64,000 nucleotides of DNA from positions 248,001-312,000 of the forward strand of contig QEYB01000936.1 of the NCBI GenBank assembly GCA_017562135.1, given 5' to 3'. The stretch comes from Dipylidium caninum (Eukaryota > Platyhelminthes > Cestoda > Cyclophyllidea > Dipylidiidae). Shown here piece by piece: positions 22,983 to 35,356 of this stretch. A program made the position numbers and the translations under genes. Numbering within the stretch: the stretch's first letter is position 1; every line of letters starts with the position of its first letter. The notes under the pieces were generated by a model, which saw only the letters and a list, made by a program, of their open reading frames with translations, did not search any database and was not told the origin of the DNA.

Positions 22983-23957
22983 ATGGACGAAATTAATAAG
23001 GGTGCAAGGAAGGACCCACTTCTCGACGTAGTCGAAGACAGTAATGCAGCTATAGATGATTTAAACGAAGAATTCTTCGATGCATGTTCCCTCGAAACTC
23101 CAGTCGAAACCAAAAGGCCGAAGTCTTCCTATCTAGATAATGATTTTTCAAACCTTCAGGAAGTCGAGTCAGAAAACTCGGAACAGGCTGAAATGAATAA
23201 ACGGTTACTGTTTGAAAATTCGCTTACGGATGGCGAATTGGAAGTTAGCTTTATTGCTTCCATTATGTAACTTTTAGCAACGGAAAATCAAATCTATTGA
23301 TCTGAAAGAGGAAGGAAATTCTAAATTTAAAAACAATTTATATGAAGATGCCCTTTCTTTATATACTGAAGCTTTGAATACCTGCCCTATAAGGTTTTCC
23401 GATGAGCGGGCAAAAATCCATTCAAACCGCGCTCTTTGTCATTCTCGATTGGTGAGCTTGTCAATTATTTTCTCACTTTTTGACCCCCCTGTTCAATTAA
23501 ACGTGCACTGACGCGAATTTATACTAGGGCTTTCCCGAGACTGCATTAGCGGATTGTGATGAAGCCTTGAAACTTAATCCCGACTACGTCCGATGTTTAA
23601 TTCGACGTGCCGAACTCCGAGAATCCGTTGAACGTTTCACAGAAGCACTTGGGGATTATCAAAATGTGCTGAAACTAGACCCATCTAATGCTAAGGCTCG
23701 AGCCGCATGTGCCGTAAGTCGCCACTATGAAGTGTACCACGACTTCAGGATTGTATAACTGAAAAACTTGTATCTTTCAGATCTTACCGGACAAGATAGC
23801 TGCTCAGCAGGAGAAGTTGAAAGCAGAAATGTTCTCCCAACTAAAACAACTCGGAAACCTTGTACTCAAACCATTTGGTCTTTCAACCGACAATTTTAAA
23901 CTGACGAAAGATCCTAACAGTGGCGGATACTCAGTCAGTTTTCAACAATCCACGTAA
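22983..23957 (+). CDS. TTC1: Tetratricopeptide repeat protein 1 (TTC1)
   Basis: TPR co-chaperone-type adaptor, 265 residues, exons 22983-23243, 23278-23451, 23528-23713, 23781-23957, all in phase. An acidic N-terminal region (about 1-87) is followed by three TPR units: [20 protein letters not shown], then [20 protein letters not shown], then [20 protein letters not shown]. The C-terminal signature [16 protein letters not shown] is essentially the same as in human TTC1 and settles the assignment over other TPR proteins. AATAAA lies 25 nt after the stop. The 3' end runs against that of the convergent TP53RK gene. Confidence 0.95.
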
Positions 23958-23981
23958 CTCATTATTTGAAGGCTTTATAAA

Positions 23982-24004
23982 AATAAACAGCCTCTAAATT
24001 TATT
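23982..24004. promoter_or_regulatory. Opposed polyadenylation signals of TTC1 and TP53RK
   Basis: AATAAA on the plus strand at 23982-23987 serves TTC1; TTTATT at 23999-24004 is AATAAA on the minus strand and serves TP53RK. Cleavage usually falls 10-30 nt past the signal, so the two mRNAs should overlap at their 3' ends. Confidence 0.6.
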
Positions 24005-24036
24005 CACAATTCTCATCACTTAAACGTGAGATAACA

Positions 24037-25049
24037 TTAGCCAATCATTAAACGTTTTCGGCCTCGGGCTTGAACCTCCTTGAATGCTCGTAGAATTCCA
24101 TTAACTTCTTTAACACCATCCTCGTGAGACAGCATCCTTGTGGCGGATTCGCGTCGCACTCTTTTTTCCTCGTGTTGTTCTTGATTTTTCATTGTGGTAT
24201 TTGCCTCAGCGGTCCTTGCGACCACTTCAGACGGATAAGTACCGGTGTATACCGATAAAACAGTTTTAAAGAATCCTTCGGGTGTGAATTCTGATTCTCC
24301 GTTGACTCGACGAGTTGCTAGAGCGCTGATTAGAGCACGTTCGAGAACGTAAAGGTCAACCGCTATCTCTTCGTCATGAATGTTGGTGGCTGCGCGGTTA
24401 TTAATAGACGAGAGCCCGAAATCAATGAGAAAGAGTTGGTACTTGTCAAACTTGTCCTCATCTTTATTCTATAAGGAATATGCATGGAGTTTGTTAGTTC
24501 AAGATTATTCCTTGACAATGACTACTATCGCTCTGGATTGCATTTGGCTTACCATCTGCACAAGGATGTTTGCTGTGGTCAAGTCTCCGTGTATAATGTA
24601 ATTTGCATGCATTTTTGCAAGTAGTTGGCCTAACCGAGTAGCCATATGATCCAAATAACAGCGGGGAGATTCGAGTGCAAGAATATCCTGAAACCAATCC
24701 CCCAATGACATTCCGTAAGGAGAACATACATCTTCCATCCACAGCTGGCGATAAGGAAGGTTGACTAAGAGAATAGCCGGGACCGGGAGACCCAACTGTC
24801 GACACTTGACAAGTTGTCGTGCTTCTGCCCTCATTCGTCGAAGGGAAAGCGAGTTATCCAGAGCTGGATGACGATATGTTTTAATAAATCTCTCTTTTAC
24901 TATGCAAGCCAAGCCTGGAAAACTTGAGAGAAAACCATCAGGAACACTGTAAATTCGAGCCTCGGCTCCCTGGCGAATCAAATTCCTGGGGGTTGGGGGG
25001 AAGCGGGAAGTTTGGAGAGGACGTCAACAGTACACGCATCTTCATCCAT
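24037..25049 (-). CDS. TP53RK: EKC/KEOPS kinase-ATPase TP53RK (Bud32)
   Basis: Atypical small kinase/ATPase of the KEOPS complex, which makes t6A in tRNAs. Exons 25049-25036, 24985-24553, 24468-24037 (292 residues). The 14-nt first exon (MDEDA) joins in phase to NLIRQGAEARI, the family glycine-rich substitute motif. Other motifs are the VK lysine (K35), YRHPALD, RRMRAEARQLVKCR, the catalytic loop HGDLTTAN (137-144, Asp139), DFGLSS (165-170), DLYVLERAL, and the basic end ARGRKRLMIG typical of Bud32. An insert of about 40 residues (Glu/Arg-rich, after TYPSEVVA) makes it longer than human (253 aa). CAG lies two bases before the ATG, and the TEX9 poly(A) signal is about 75 nt upstream, so it may be expressed from an operon behind TEX9. 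Confidence 0.95.
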
Positions 25050-25129
25050 TACTGCGGCAAATGCAAGCAATGGTATCATTCCAAGAAATAATTAAAGGTA
25101 ATATCAGAAGGATGTTGTTATTGAAAATT

Positions 25130-25135
25130 TTTATT
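25130..25135 (-). promoter_or_regulatory. AATAAA polyadenylation signal of TEX9
   Basis: TTTATT on the plus strand, 28 nt after the TEX9 stop codon and about 75 nt before the splice acceptor preceding the TP53RK ATG. Confidence 0.6.
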
Positions 25136-25162
25136 AGGTGAAGTTGCGATGTACATTTAAGT

Positions 25163-26228
25163 TCAACCCATTTGCCAATCTAAGGTTTTTAAAAATTCAT
25201 CCTCTGTCATCTTCAAAGCACGGGAGGCCTCAATAAGCATCTAAAGCATGAAAAAGCATTATGCAAAGTCACCTTCTGTCGTCGGAGAACATCAATGAGT
25301 TTCATCTGTTTCTTAAAAACTGACACCAACTCTGTCTTCTGTCGTTCCAAGCGCCGGTTTTCGTTTGTAACAGCGTCCAAGTGGCGTTTCGCATCATCAG
25401 CAACAAAATATGACTTTTCAAGTTCACTACGGAGATTTTGAATGTCTTCTTGAGCCCGTTGAAGCCTGCTTTCAAAGCTACGGCTATCTGCTTTCTCTTT
25501 TTCGTGTTGTCGGCGTTCATTTCCCAACTCGTGTTCAATCGATGATTTCTCTAAAGTCAGTTTTTCAACTTGTTGTTTGTAAGAATCTATGTCTTTACGG
25601 AGGCGTTCTAGAGCTGCGGAATCATGTACAGTTTGTCGCTGAAGACGTGATTTCTCTTGCGTCATTTCGTGGATTTGCTTGGACAGCTTATCCAGTTCAC
25701 CGTGCTAGGGATAAAGTTGTGAATAAACAAATAAGCGGTAAAACTCACTGCATGACGAAGTTCATCCCGCATATGAATGTTTTCTGTTTCTAAAACACGT
25801 AATTTTGCGGCGAGGTAACGAGTTTTCGCATTCTTTCCGAGTTTAGAAATGGCCTCAATTAATTGATCTTCAGTTGTTGGGTCAGTTTTGTCTTGCGTTT
25901 GAGGCTGAATAAGGAGAAAAAAGGAGAATAGGAAAATCAAACCTGGCGTAGGATTAAGATGAGGTGACTGATAAACGCTTACCACGCTATTGTCGATGGG
26001 GTTGTTTTCTGTCGAAACAGAAGAGGGGGGATGGGTGATATCCGGGGAAGCAATGGCGAGTTTATCATTATTCTAGCAAATAGAGTTGATCTCATGTCTA
26101 ATGAGGCATACGACGATGTCGTTTGCTTCTTGAATCAAACGAGACGTTTTTTCATTTAGTTCGCGGTTTATCTTGCTTAAAAGTGAATATTTCCCAAAAT
26201 AAATCGTTCGGTTACCGGTAATAGTCAT
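25163..26228 (-). CDS. TEX9: TEX9-family coiled-coil protein
   Basis: Exons 26228-26112, 26072-25983, 25904-25749, 25704-25273, 25240-25163, all phase 0, giving 290 residues. Most of the protein from about residue 100 is heptad-rich coiled coil. The C-terminal block FKKQMKLIDVLRRQK + MLIEASRALKMTEDEFLKTL is the TEX9 signature (human [26 protein letters not shown]), and RYLAAKLRVLETE matches its first coil. The N-terminal LLSKINRELNEKTSRLIQEA also resembles the animal protein. Human TEX9 (391 aa) is longer, so the start used here may be incomplete or the protein shortened. The family has a centrosome/cilium association, with no known enzyme activity. Confidence 0.88.
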
Positions 26229-27052
26229 CCTTTTTTTCTAATGACTCCCCCATGTATGTATGATTAGTGGAGTTTGCGTTCCTGTTAAAGAAGAAGACTG
26301 GTATACACAGGTCAACTTCTACGATGTCACAATTAATGCCTTTTAAATCATGTAACTGCAATTAGAATTACAAAAGCTCAAGGCGACGCGGAAAAGTGCA
26401 ACGGCAGAATTAGAATTGGCGCGTGCGACATATAGCCTAGTACGCGTCAACGTAAACTGAATTGTGTAAGTGTAAAAACCAACAAATACCGATTGAGGGA
26501 AAACTTTCCTACGTTATAGTTATAACCCTAAAATTTTGAATTGTTGTAAACGTAATTCGTTAAACGTGGTAAAGCGTGCAGGCTGATAAAATTTAAGAAA
26601 TTTTGGAGTGTTTTATCCTTAGAGCTTTTTTGCCTATTAGCTTCTACTCCTCCCTACATAGTTTTACAGTCAGCCTGACTATATTAACCTGTAGTGTCAT
26701 TGTCTCTCGTTGGACTTGTAGAATTTCTACTTCTACGCTGGATATATTTTTGCAGCGTCGTATGTATTTGGGAACCAACTTATTGCATACAAATGTTAAT
26801 TTTGTTACGATGTGAATACTAAATTTTTCAGTCAAGTACCATCTCTGCATCAATCTGTTAGAGGTACTTTTCTAGATATTCGACTACCCTGACTGCTTGA
26901 ATATGTTAATTTTCGTTGTGAACTATCATTTATATACATAGTTGACCCCTTGCTTTTCATATTCTTAAAATCGCTACTAGCAATCATCTGACCTATAACG
27001 CTCACTTGATATCTTAATGTCTTTCAAGTTATTACTTGTTATGGTATTTAGA
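26229..27052. other. Divergent intergenic region between TEX9 and SHPRH
   Basis: No exon is supported. Just before the SHPRH start it ends in TATTTAG at 27051, which could be a trans-splice or 5' UTR acceptor. Confidence 0.5.
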
Positions 27053-30000
27053 ATGCGTAAGAAGTCAACTCCTCGATTCTTATCAAAACGGGCCCGAGAG
27101 ACGCGCGCATTTGTTCATATCCTTGTGCCTCCGTCCCCACTCTCCCCACCTGAACTGAAGCGTCCAAAAAAACGGTCCAAATGTTCTGCAGACGTTAAAT
27201 TAGGCTTGTCCCGGAACTATGACCATTCCCTTGTCATTCATATGCAATCAGAGATCCCTTCTAGTTCTGTGTGCCTTCAATCCATTTCCTTACCCTTCTC
27301 TTTTTCCCTTTTGTCTTACTTCAGTCAATCCCGTCGTGTAGCTATCTTCTTTTCAGCCTCTCCTCAAATGTCACTCTGCTTTGAGGCTTCCGACTCTCGC
27401 GGCCTAATCGTACTCAACGCTGATTTTCCGGACCTTTCCTTTCTCCTTTTTGGTCTCTCATCATCTTCGCTAACCCTTTACGGCCGCGTGCTGTCCCATT
27501 CACTTGAGGTAGAGGTTGTCGTTAAGTCAACAGCTATTCTGACTACTTCAACCTTCATTCAGTACGCAATTAGTCCTCTTCAATTTGAGAAACTATTCAC
27601 TTTCATCACTTTGCATATATGGCCTCAAGATGGATCTCTGGATAAGTTGCGACTTCCTCTTTACTCGGACCTTTCTGAAACACAAGAGGAATTTATGTCA
27701 TCCTTGAATTCCATCTATGATTTTGTTCAACAAACGCATTTATCCACTTCTTCTACATGGAATGACCTATCTGTTCACCAACCAAAAGAAATCAAGATCG
27801 ATCTTTTGCCTTACCAAGTTGATGCCATCCGATGGATGATCTTTCGAGAAAGGAATTCTGTCCCAATCGTAGATCCTAATTGGCTTTACCCATATTTTAT
27901 TCGGATGATGGATGACAACTTGTTTTTTTCTGCTCTGACTGGACAGTAGGTCTTCTTCATTCTTTAAGGCTACTCGTTTTATAGTTTCACACTCGAACTC
28001 CCCGAGGTATCATCCACCTCCTGTCTTGGAGGCATCTTGGCTGATGAAATGGGTCTAGGGAAGACCTTGGAAGTTATATCCCTTATTCTTCATAACAATT
28101 GTCCACACGATATCACTATAGCTCCACTTTACGACTTGAAATCAGCCACTAATCTTCAAGGTGTCTCTGCTTTTGATAAGTCCTCCTCAAAAGAATTTGT
28201 GACGTATGAAGATGAGGATAATGATGATGCAACTATTCCCATGATGGAAGGAAGTGTGTTTTGCGTCTGTGGTGGTGGGGATGGAAATGAGAATCTGACA
28301 TTGATATCTTGTTCTGTGTGCGACTCTGCCAATTTGCAACATGAAGAATGTGTACAATTTCAAAGAACAATTACTACTGCAGATGGAAGAAGCTTATTTT
28401 TAAAATACATTTGCCCTCAATGCTGGAATCATGTAAGTCCTCTTGGGTAAAAACCCCAGTTGGTTCACATTCTTCAGGTACCGTGTGGCTAATACTAGTT
28501 TGATGTCCCCTTTTCTTCAGCTCCGAATTCATTCTAAGGCAACTTTGATTGTTTCTCCCGACCACATTTGGCGTCAATGGCTGGATGAATTACAGAATCA
28601 CGTTGATCTATCCTGTCTTAAGGTTCTCGTAAGTTGTTCCTTCTCCCTATCCACATTTTAGATCTACGAGGGTTTGGCAAGCCCACTAATTCGACTATCT
28701 GGATTTACTCCACTCCAACAATATCAACACATTTCCGACTTGGACCCAGAATCGACTTTCACTCCGAATTTCGTTCAACCTGCGGAATTGGCTTCTGCGG
28801 ATTTGGTACTTACTACTTATACCGTCCTTCAACGTGAACTCGGTTGGGCGTCGGTTTCGGCGGAGCAGAGGGTTGGTGAAGGTCATCGGCCAACCCTGCG
28901 AATGGCTCAACGCTACCTTCCACCGCCCAGTCCCTTGACTTGTGTTATCTGGTGGAGAGTGCGTTTACTCTAGCCTTTATTTCTTTTATGCCAGATCATC
29001 AGGGATGGTGACGTGCTCTTGTTTTGTCGCCTCGCTAGATATGTCTGGACGAGGCACAAATGGCAGAGAATGTGACTTCAAAGATAGCCCGAATGCTATC
29101 GGAAGTTCAGGCTGTGCATCGATGGTGTGTGACTGGAACACCAGCGGAAAAGAGTCTTTTTGGTGAGTTACATGAAATCTGACTTAAAATCGACTTTCTT
29201 AGTAGACGAGCTCCCACTGCCTAAAAAAATACAAGAGTTTCTCTTCCCTTTCATTACAGATTTCTACGGCCTCCTTGCGTATTTGCGTGTAGAGCCTTTT
29301 GCCTGTCGTCACTACTGGAATGCTCTTCTCTTGCAACCCTTCCTGAAGGCTTTTCGTTCTTCTACTTCACCTTCCAGCCTTTCTGAAACCTTATTAGTCC
29401 GTCTCCTCTCTCGCCTCCTTTGGCGTAATACCAAGAATCTCGTCGGACATCAACTTCGCCTTCCTTTGATTCGTCAACAAATCCACTGGGTTGACTTCAC
29501 TAGCGTGGAGCGTTACATTCACGATCGAGCACTGTCTGACTGTGCTGATGCCCTTCGACAGATGCTTGCTGAGGTGCCCGACTTCGATTTAAATGCACCA
29601 TTGGCGACACTTTCAAGTGATTTACATTGGCGATTGGTGGCCATGGTAACGAGAGCAAGACAAGCTTGCACTCACGCCAGCCTCGTGGTTATAAATTCTA
29701 GCACTGGTGGAACTGGAATTGGTGGTAAATGCACAGGACTGAGGGCTCCCTCAGATCCCACACTCCAGATTTCCAAGAGCGCGAAGCTGCAGGGCACGGG
29801 GTAAACAATTGAGCGTTTTATAAGTCGGTCTCCTCTTAATGAACTATCTGGACATTATATTTTTTCGTTGCGTTTGCTCGTTTGAAGGTGCGCCAACATG
29901 ACCGAGGTCATTCGAAAGGTGGTGGATGAGGTTCACCAGGAATGTGAGACCAGTTATCGTACCTGGGTATTCAATAAGAATGGCGCCGCGGCGTGTTTTA

Positions 30001-32630
30001 TTTTGCAGGAAAAGGTTAGCCCATAGTACAACTGGTCATTAGAGCTTATCCCCGTTGAACTTCCCTTGTTTTTATCTTGCTTTAGTTTCTCGAGGCCGCT
30101 ATTTGCTATCGCGAAGTCCTCCACACCGCCATCAGTCTGGAATCGCGTCATGGTGTCCTGGCGGATTGGAGTCAACGACTTCACTCAATTACAAATCTTC
30201 ACTGGCTTATTAGTGTCATAATGTCCCATTTGAAAAGTCCTACCGCAGTGTCGAGGAAGAGAATGAGGGGGAGGCTAAAACAGAGAAGAAGGATGCTGAA
30301 GATGCTTTTGTCGAAGTATGTAGGGATCCGGATGAAATGCCGACGTGGGAGCAGCTGGATCCCAGGGTGGATAGAGATCTTCTATGGAAAGCTAAGTTAT
30401 TAAGGATAGGCTATCTCAAAGTGAGTGATTGGTCGGGTTCATTAATGTTTTTCGTAAGTTGAACAAGACCTTTTGAGTGTTTTTTTACCCTATTGTAGAC
30501 TCATTCTCGTCTACTCTCTAAAGCCCGTGAAAAGTTGGATCCAATTGCCTTTCGAGTGGAGAAACTGCTCCACCACCCTCCTGACTTTCCGCCCACCCTT
30601 GACGATGGTTCCACCGATCCATGGCTGATCTGGCTTCACAAGAGTTTGGATCTCCTCTCTTCTTGCGGCATTCTTGATCAATTGCCCTTTATGGTGGAAT
30701 CCGGACTTCAGGGTCGGTGTTCCCAGTTTCGGTAAGTCATTGTCTTCCTTATACAGGCTCATTCGTTATTTAGAAATACCCTTCTTCAAACACGCTCTGG
30801 CAGCGGATTCAAGGCTGTACTTTTAGTTGAGGTGAAGTCTGCCTTCGATGCAAGGCAAAGACTTCGAGTGGCAATGGCTCCACTCGACGAGACGTGGAAC
30901 TGTTTTCTGGTGGGTTTCCGATTTCTTCTCTGACCCCGTTTCCATGTAGAAAAACGGGGAAGTTGATCGTTCCATATTACAGAAGTACTACGCTTGTTGT
31001 TGCACTCGTGACAACAACAAAAACAGCACTGGCAAAGACCAGACTGGCAAATCTACACCGAGAAAACGTGTCAAAAGGGCTGCTGCCTCCAAGTGTGCTT
31101 ACTGCTTGGCTAGCGGAGCGCTGCAAGCCTATCGCCAGGTATTAAATCAGGAGAAATCAACAACATCTGCACGAGCTTTAAAACGCTCAGCTTTGGGAGG
31201 TCTTCTGGAAAACTCGGAGGCCGAGGATGACACCACTCTTTTGAGTGGTGACCTAACTGCTGTTGGACTAGTGAATCCCCTTGTAGTTGCCCTTCAAACC
31301 GTCGCAACTCAGACATCACGTCTTACAGGCACATGTAAATGGGTTGTTTCAATGGCTGAAAAGTTGGATACTTTGGTACAACTACTATTCCGTGAACTTC
31401 TCTGCCTGGGGAGGGTTCAAATGCTCACGAAAGAATGGTGGAATGTTCACGATGAGACGGAACAATTTGTGGTGCGACTGCAAGCCACTAGTCCAACTGA
31501 AATGGCTTTTATCAAGCCGGAAGAAGTCGAGTCTCAACTGCATCAACACTCAGTAGATGCCCTCTCCAATTGGACAGTCCTTCAGGGTCGTCTAAGTCAT
31601 CTGGCTTTCTTGCGGAATGCCTTGCAAGAGCATCACACGGCTGCAACCACTTTGGAATGTCCGACCTGCCTTCAAGCACAAAGTCCATCCCGTCCAACCT
31701 TTGTCTTGTTGCCTGGATGTTGGCATAGTCTCTGTCTACCCTGTCATCAACGAATTCAGGCACATAGCGTGTCTAATCAACGACGTTGTCCATTGTGTCG
31801 AAAACCGTTCGAGGCTGCCGTCTCCAATGCGACAAAGCGTCGACCCTTGACCCTTCTACACTTTGACGGTGGTGGACGAAAAGTGCAATCGAGGAAGGAG
31901 GAAAAGGAGGAGGCAAAAGAAAAGATCCCCATTAAGGGAGATCATAGCTCTAAGATTCGGGAAGTTATCCGATGCCTGAAACGCATCAAAATGGAAGATT
32001 TCAGCGCAAAAGCCGTCGTTTTCAGTTCGGTAGGTCTGCTTCAAACACTTCCTCATTTATCACCCTAAATTTTAGTGGACTTCTGTCCTTCTGACAATCG
32101 GTCGAGCTCTGGAGCAGAATGGCATTATTTGCACTAGTCTCCTCAAGCCTCGGGGCGTTGATTTGACTCAATTTCGATGTCCTGATTCTCGAGTCTGGGT
32201 TCTACTTATACCTCTTCAGTTGGGTGCCAACGGACTAAATCTCACCGAGGCCAATCACCTACTTCTTGTGGATCCCGTCCTTAGCCATGGCCGTGAGGTT
32301 CAGGCTATTGCAAGGCTACATCGCATTGGACAAACTCGGTAAAGCCGTCTTTTCATTAAAATGGACTACTTGTCAGTGAGGCTTGACACTGACTGTCATT
32401 ATGATAGACTGTGCTTTTATATATGGTTTGTTGGCAGTGCTTGCACCGTGCATCGGTTCTTGGTGCGAAATAGCATCGAAACGGCTCTACATGGCATTTC
32501 TCCTACTGTGACACCCAACTCCGCCGATTTTATTCGACGCAGGACCCCGGAGGACAGGGCTGAAATCCTTCAAATGAACGTTTCTCAACTGCTGGACATC
32601 CTTAAAACAGACTTTGATGTGTCCGCGTAA
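27053..32630 (+). CDS. SHPRH: SHPRH: SNF2 helicase-like / PHD / RING ubiquitin ligase
   Basis: Nuclear SNF2 ATPase and E3 ligase of the Rad5-like, PCNA-polyubiquitination branch. Fourteen exons, 1578 residues: 27053-27945, 27985-28432, 28521-28628, 28662-28958, 29039-29162, 29260-29800, 29888-30014, 30086-30214, 30256-30420, 30499-30731, 30774-30909, 30950-32029, 32076-32338, 32438-32630. LLPYQVDAIRWM precedes Walker A GGILADEMGLGKT (313-325). A complete PHD follows (C391, C393, C407, C410, H417, C420, C441, C444). Then DEAQ (586-589), RWCVTGTP, and a C3HC4 RING starting CPTC at 1304. The helicase C part holds KAVVFSSWTS, GANGLNL and ARLHRIGQTR. Human SHPRH (1683 aa) carries a linker-histone H15 domain between Walker A and PHD; here only about 65 residues lie between, so it is absent. 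The 30214/30256 join is the least certain. The start follows TTAG closely. Confidence 0.94.
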
Positions 32631-35190
32631 ATTGCATTTTGTTTTGTTCATGTTTTTTTGTCCCGTACTTGTACTTGTGTAATCTATAACTTTTCACCAT
32701 TTCCATCATCATGCTCATTAAATCATTTTGTGGTTTATGAATCGTGTTGTGACCTTTTTTTTCAACCAACACTGAATTTAGTAGCATCTCCCAATGTACA
32801 CTTTTCCCAATGCCCTAAATCGTTTAATGGAAACGTGTCTACTTATACTTTATTCAGTAGTTTTATGATCCTATAGTTTCGGGTCTCGATTCTTGGGCCT
32901 AAGGCACTTCTAAAAATTATGCCGTGAACGGATAACCTACCCTAGTCCTCTTTCGAACTTTGGACTGGAACGCCCGTTTCTGGAGTTAATATTGCTATGG
33001 CCAAGCTATAATAAGGGACAGACGCATGTCCAGTTGAATGCCAACTCTCCATTCATCTACTGAACCCTATGCCATCCACACAGGCAGGAAGAGGACTTCG
33101 TATTAGGACGTAGAAATTGGATTTGGAGTTTCAGCCACGGTCTTCCGGCCGGATCAACTAGGGTAAATACAAAGTGGGGTGGAAGATGAGGAGACTTTTG
33201 AACTTAAGCGCATAATGATATATGCTTAAAGTACTGAGTCTGCCGTAATAGTGCAGACCTTCGACCAGCATAAATGAGTTGAAGTCCCCCGTCAATATAT
33301 GAAATCAGGTATGCACGAGATGCCACCGGGTTAGTCACCAAAGCGGGCTGGAAGTCGCGATTCTTGACAATGTGGCATATATTTTAGAATTGTCGGATGA
33401 CTCAGTAATCCCTTGACATTTGTTTTACTGCTCTGGGGCTTCTTCCCCTCCCTTCAGTCTGCTTGCACTTACCGTGTTAATTCGACCACCTAAGCAACTG
33501 GGAAGTGTCTCGGAAGGCCACCTTTTATTCGTCAACTTACCTTAAACATTTTGGCGCTTTCAAAAGGAGGTAGAGCGAGATGCTTAAACCAATTTAAATT
33601 GTGCAGTTTCCAATTTAGAACCTTTTTCTATTAACAGTGGTACTTTGCATTAGATGGTTTTTTCGATTAACCAATCGCTGCCCCCCGGTGGCAAACACGG
33701 CCTTAACTTCAATTATTCAAATCTCCACAAACAATTATTATTGTAAACTTGGTGTAGTGGTGTAGACTGCCGTTTCTGTAGGAGGTAATTGGTCTGATTC
33801 TTAGAACTGACGAACTCCTTGTCTTCATCATGGTCCTCCTGCTACAGCAGCCTTCGAGGCCGACAATGTGGCGGCATTGGGGGACAGTATGCCACGACAC
33901 CATACCGCCGAGTTAAGGTTGTGACATCTTTGACGACGTTTTCTGGGACCAAAGTACAAATTGGGTATTTCACATGAAACGTATGGTCTTTTTCGATCGG
34001 AGACTGATACCGTCCTTTGTGCGTTCGCTGTGGCACCACTTCTCTCTTGTTCTCTTGCGGATTAGAAGCTTGCCGTTGTGCCGGCAGCCAATGCGCCACT
34101 TGACAAAGTAACAGACCCGCACAAATATTAAAACTTGGAGAAGGATGGAGAGACTACGTTACTCCTAAGACACTGAAACAGGAAGCCCGAGGAAGGGGCC
34201 GCCTGGCCATGTGCCCACCTTCCCTTACCTACGCCGAATCATCGGGTCTTGTTTAAACACTCACAAAAAGTCTCATAACTGTTAGTGCGGTCAAAGGAAG
34301 CACGGAAGACGGAATTAGCAGTCACTGGGACAGACAACGTCTTCCTTCCCTATCCATCACGAAGGACTCGGAGAATTAGTCATTCATTACCAGAAATATT
34401 ACTCATTCTCCTCGAATTCGGTTTTGTTGTTCAACTTGGGACATGTCGGGTAACATGTCACTCCGCGTTTCGCCCTGTCCCAACTTCTGCCTCCACCGGA
34501 AGGGCTTGCCAGGCCGCTTGTGAGAGTGATAAGTCAGTTGAGGATTAGTTCGGGGAGGTTGAAACAGACTTCTAACGTGGAAGCTCATCATGGTAGTGTG
34601 AAGATTCAGTGTGGATTCCTCTGACCACCTGATTTTTGTGACTAATCTAGGCCAGTAGTGTGTCATTCAGAAACGCAGATGCACGCACCTATGTAGAAGC
34701 GCATACGCAGTGATGGGAATGTGTCCTTGTACTTCCTGCCAATAGCATTTTGTAGAGGTGGTTGTCGGTACGTGGTATTTCGTCGAACCACATGGCTGAG
34801 TGGATAAAAACACAATCACTTCAACTGGGTGCTGTTCTGAAAACAGACATTCGAGATGATGCATTAACGGGACAAGATCATCATAGTCCCGTACGGCGGG
34901 CAAGGAAAGCCCGTCTACTTTGAAAGTGCTTTATAACGGACGGCAAAGCAATAAATAGACCAACTCTCTTCCCTTCCACCCTCCATCCTGACTATCATGG
35001 AGGCCATCTTCACTACGGCACGTGGCCAAAGCCTTGCACCTGTCCTGGCGCCTATGGTTCTAACGCCAACTCAACACAGCCACAGTTGGCTGCTGGTGTT
35101 CAACCTAAGTTTCATAGCCTCATCCGCCGAGCCCAGTCCCCACCATGCGTGCGTCCTCGCACGTGCATCACGCAGGCGGTAGACACTGAC
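32631..35190. other. Intergenic region without recognised gene
   Basis: The start holds the SHPRH 3' UTR (ATTAAA at 32717-32722). Beyond that there are only short unconvincing frames on both strands, and no RNA gene or mobile element was recognised. A distant promoter region for the M6-like gene is possible. Confidence 0.5.
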
Positions 35191-35280
35191 GCACCGCGGT
35201 GCAACCAATCAGAGAGCGGAAAGCTGGATGGACCGTCAAATCAGCCATCAGTTGGCTATTCGCTCCTTCTGATTGGTCAG
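35191..35280 (+). promoter_or_regulatory. Candidate promoter of the M6-like gene (CCAAT pair)
   Basis: Within 170 nt of the ATG at 35357 there is a perfect 12-bp palindrome GCACCGCGGTGC (35191-35202), a CCAAT box in AACCAATCAGAGAG (35205-35209), and an inverted CCAAT (ATTGG, 35272-35276) in CTGATTGGTCAG. The local GC content is higher than in the flanking DNA. Paired NF-Y-type sites plus GC-rich sequence are typical of animal promoters; no TATA box is evident. Confidence 0.45.
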
Positions 35281-35356
35281 GCTTTCGAGGTCAGTTGTGG
35301 CCTACGATCATACACCCACAGTCGATATCATCGTAAGGAGATAGTTCGGCAGCGCC

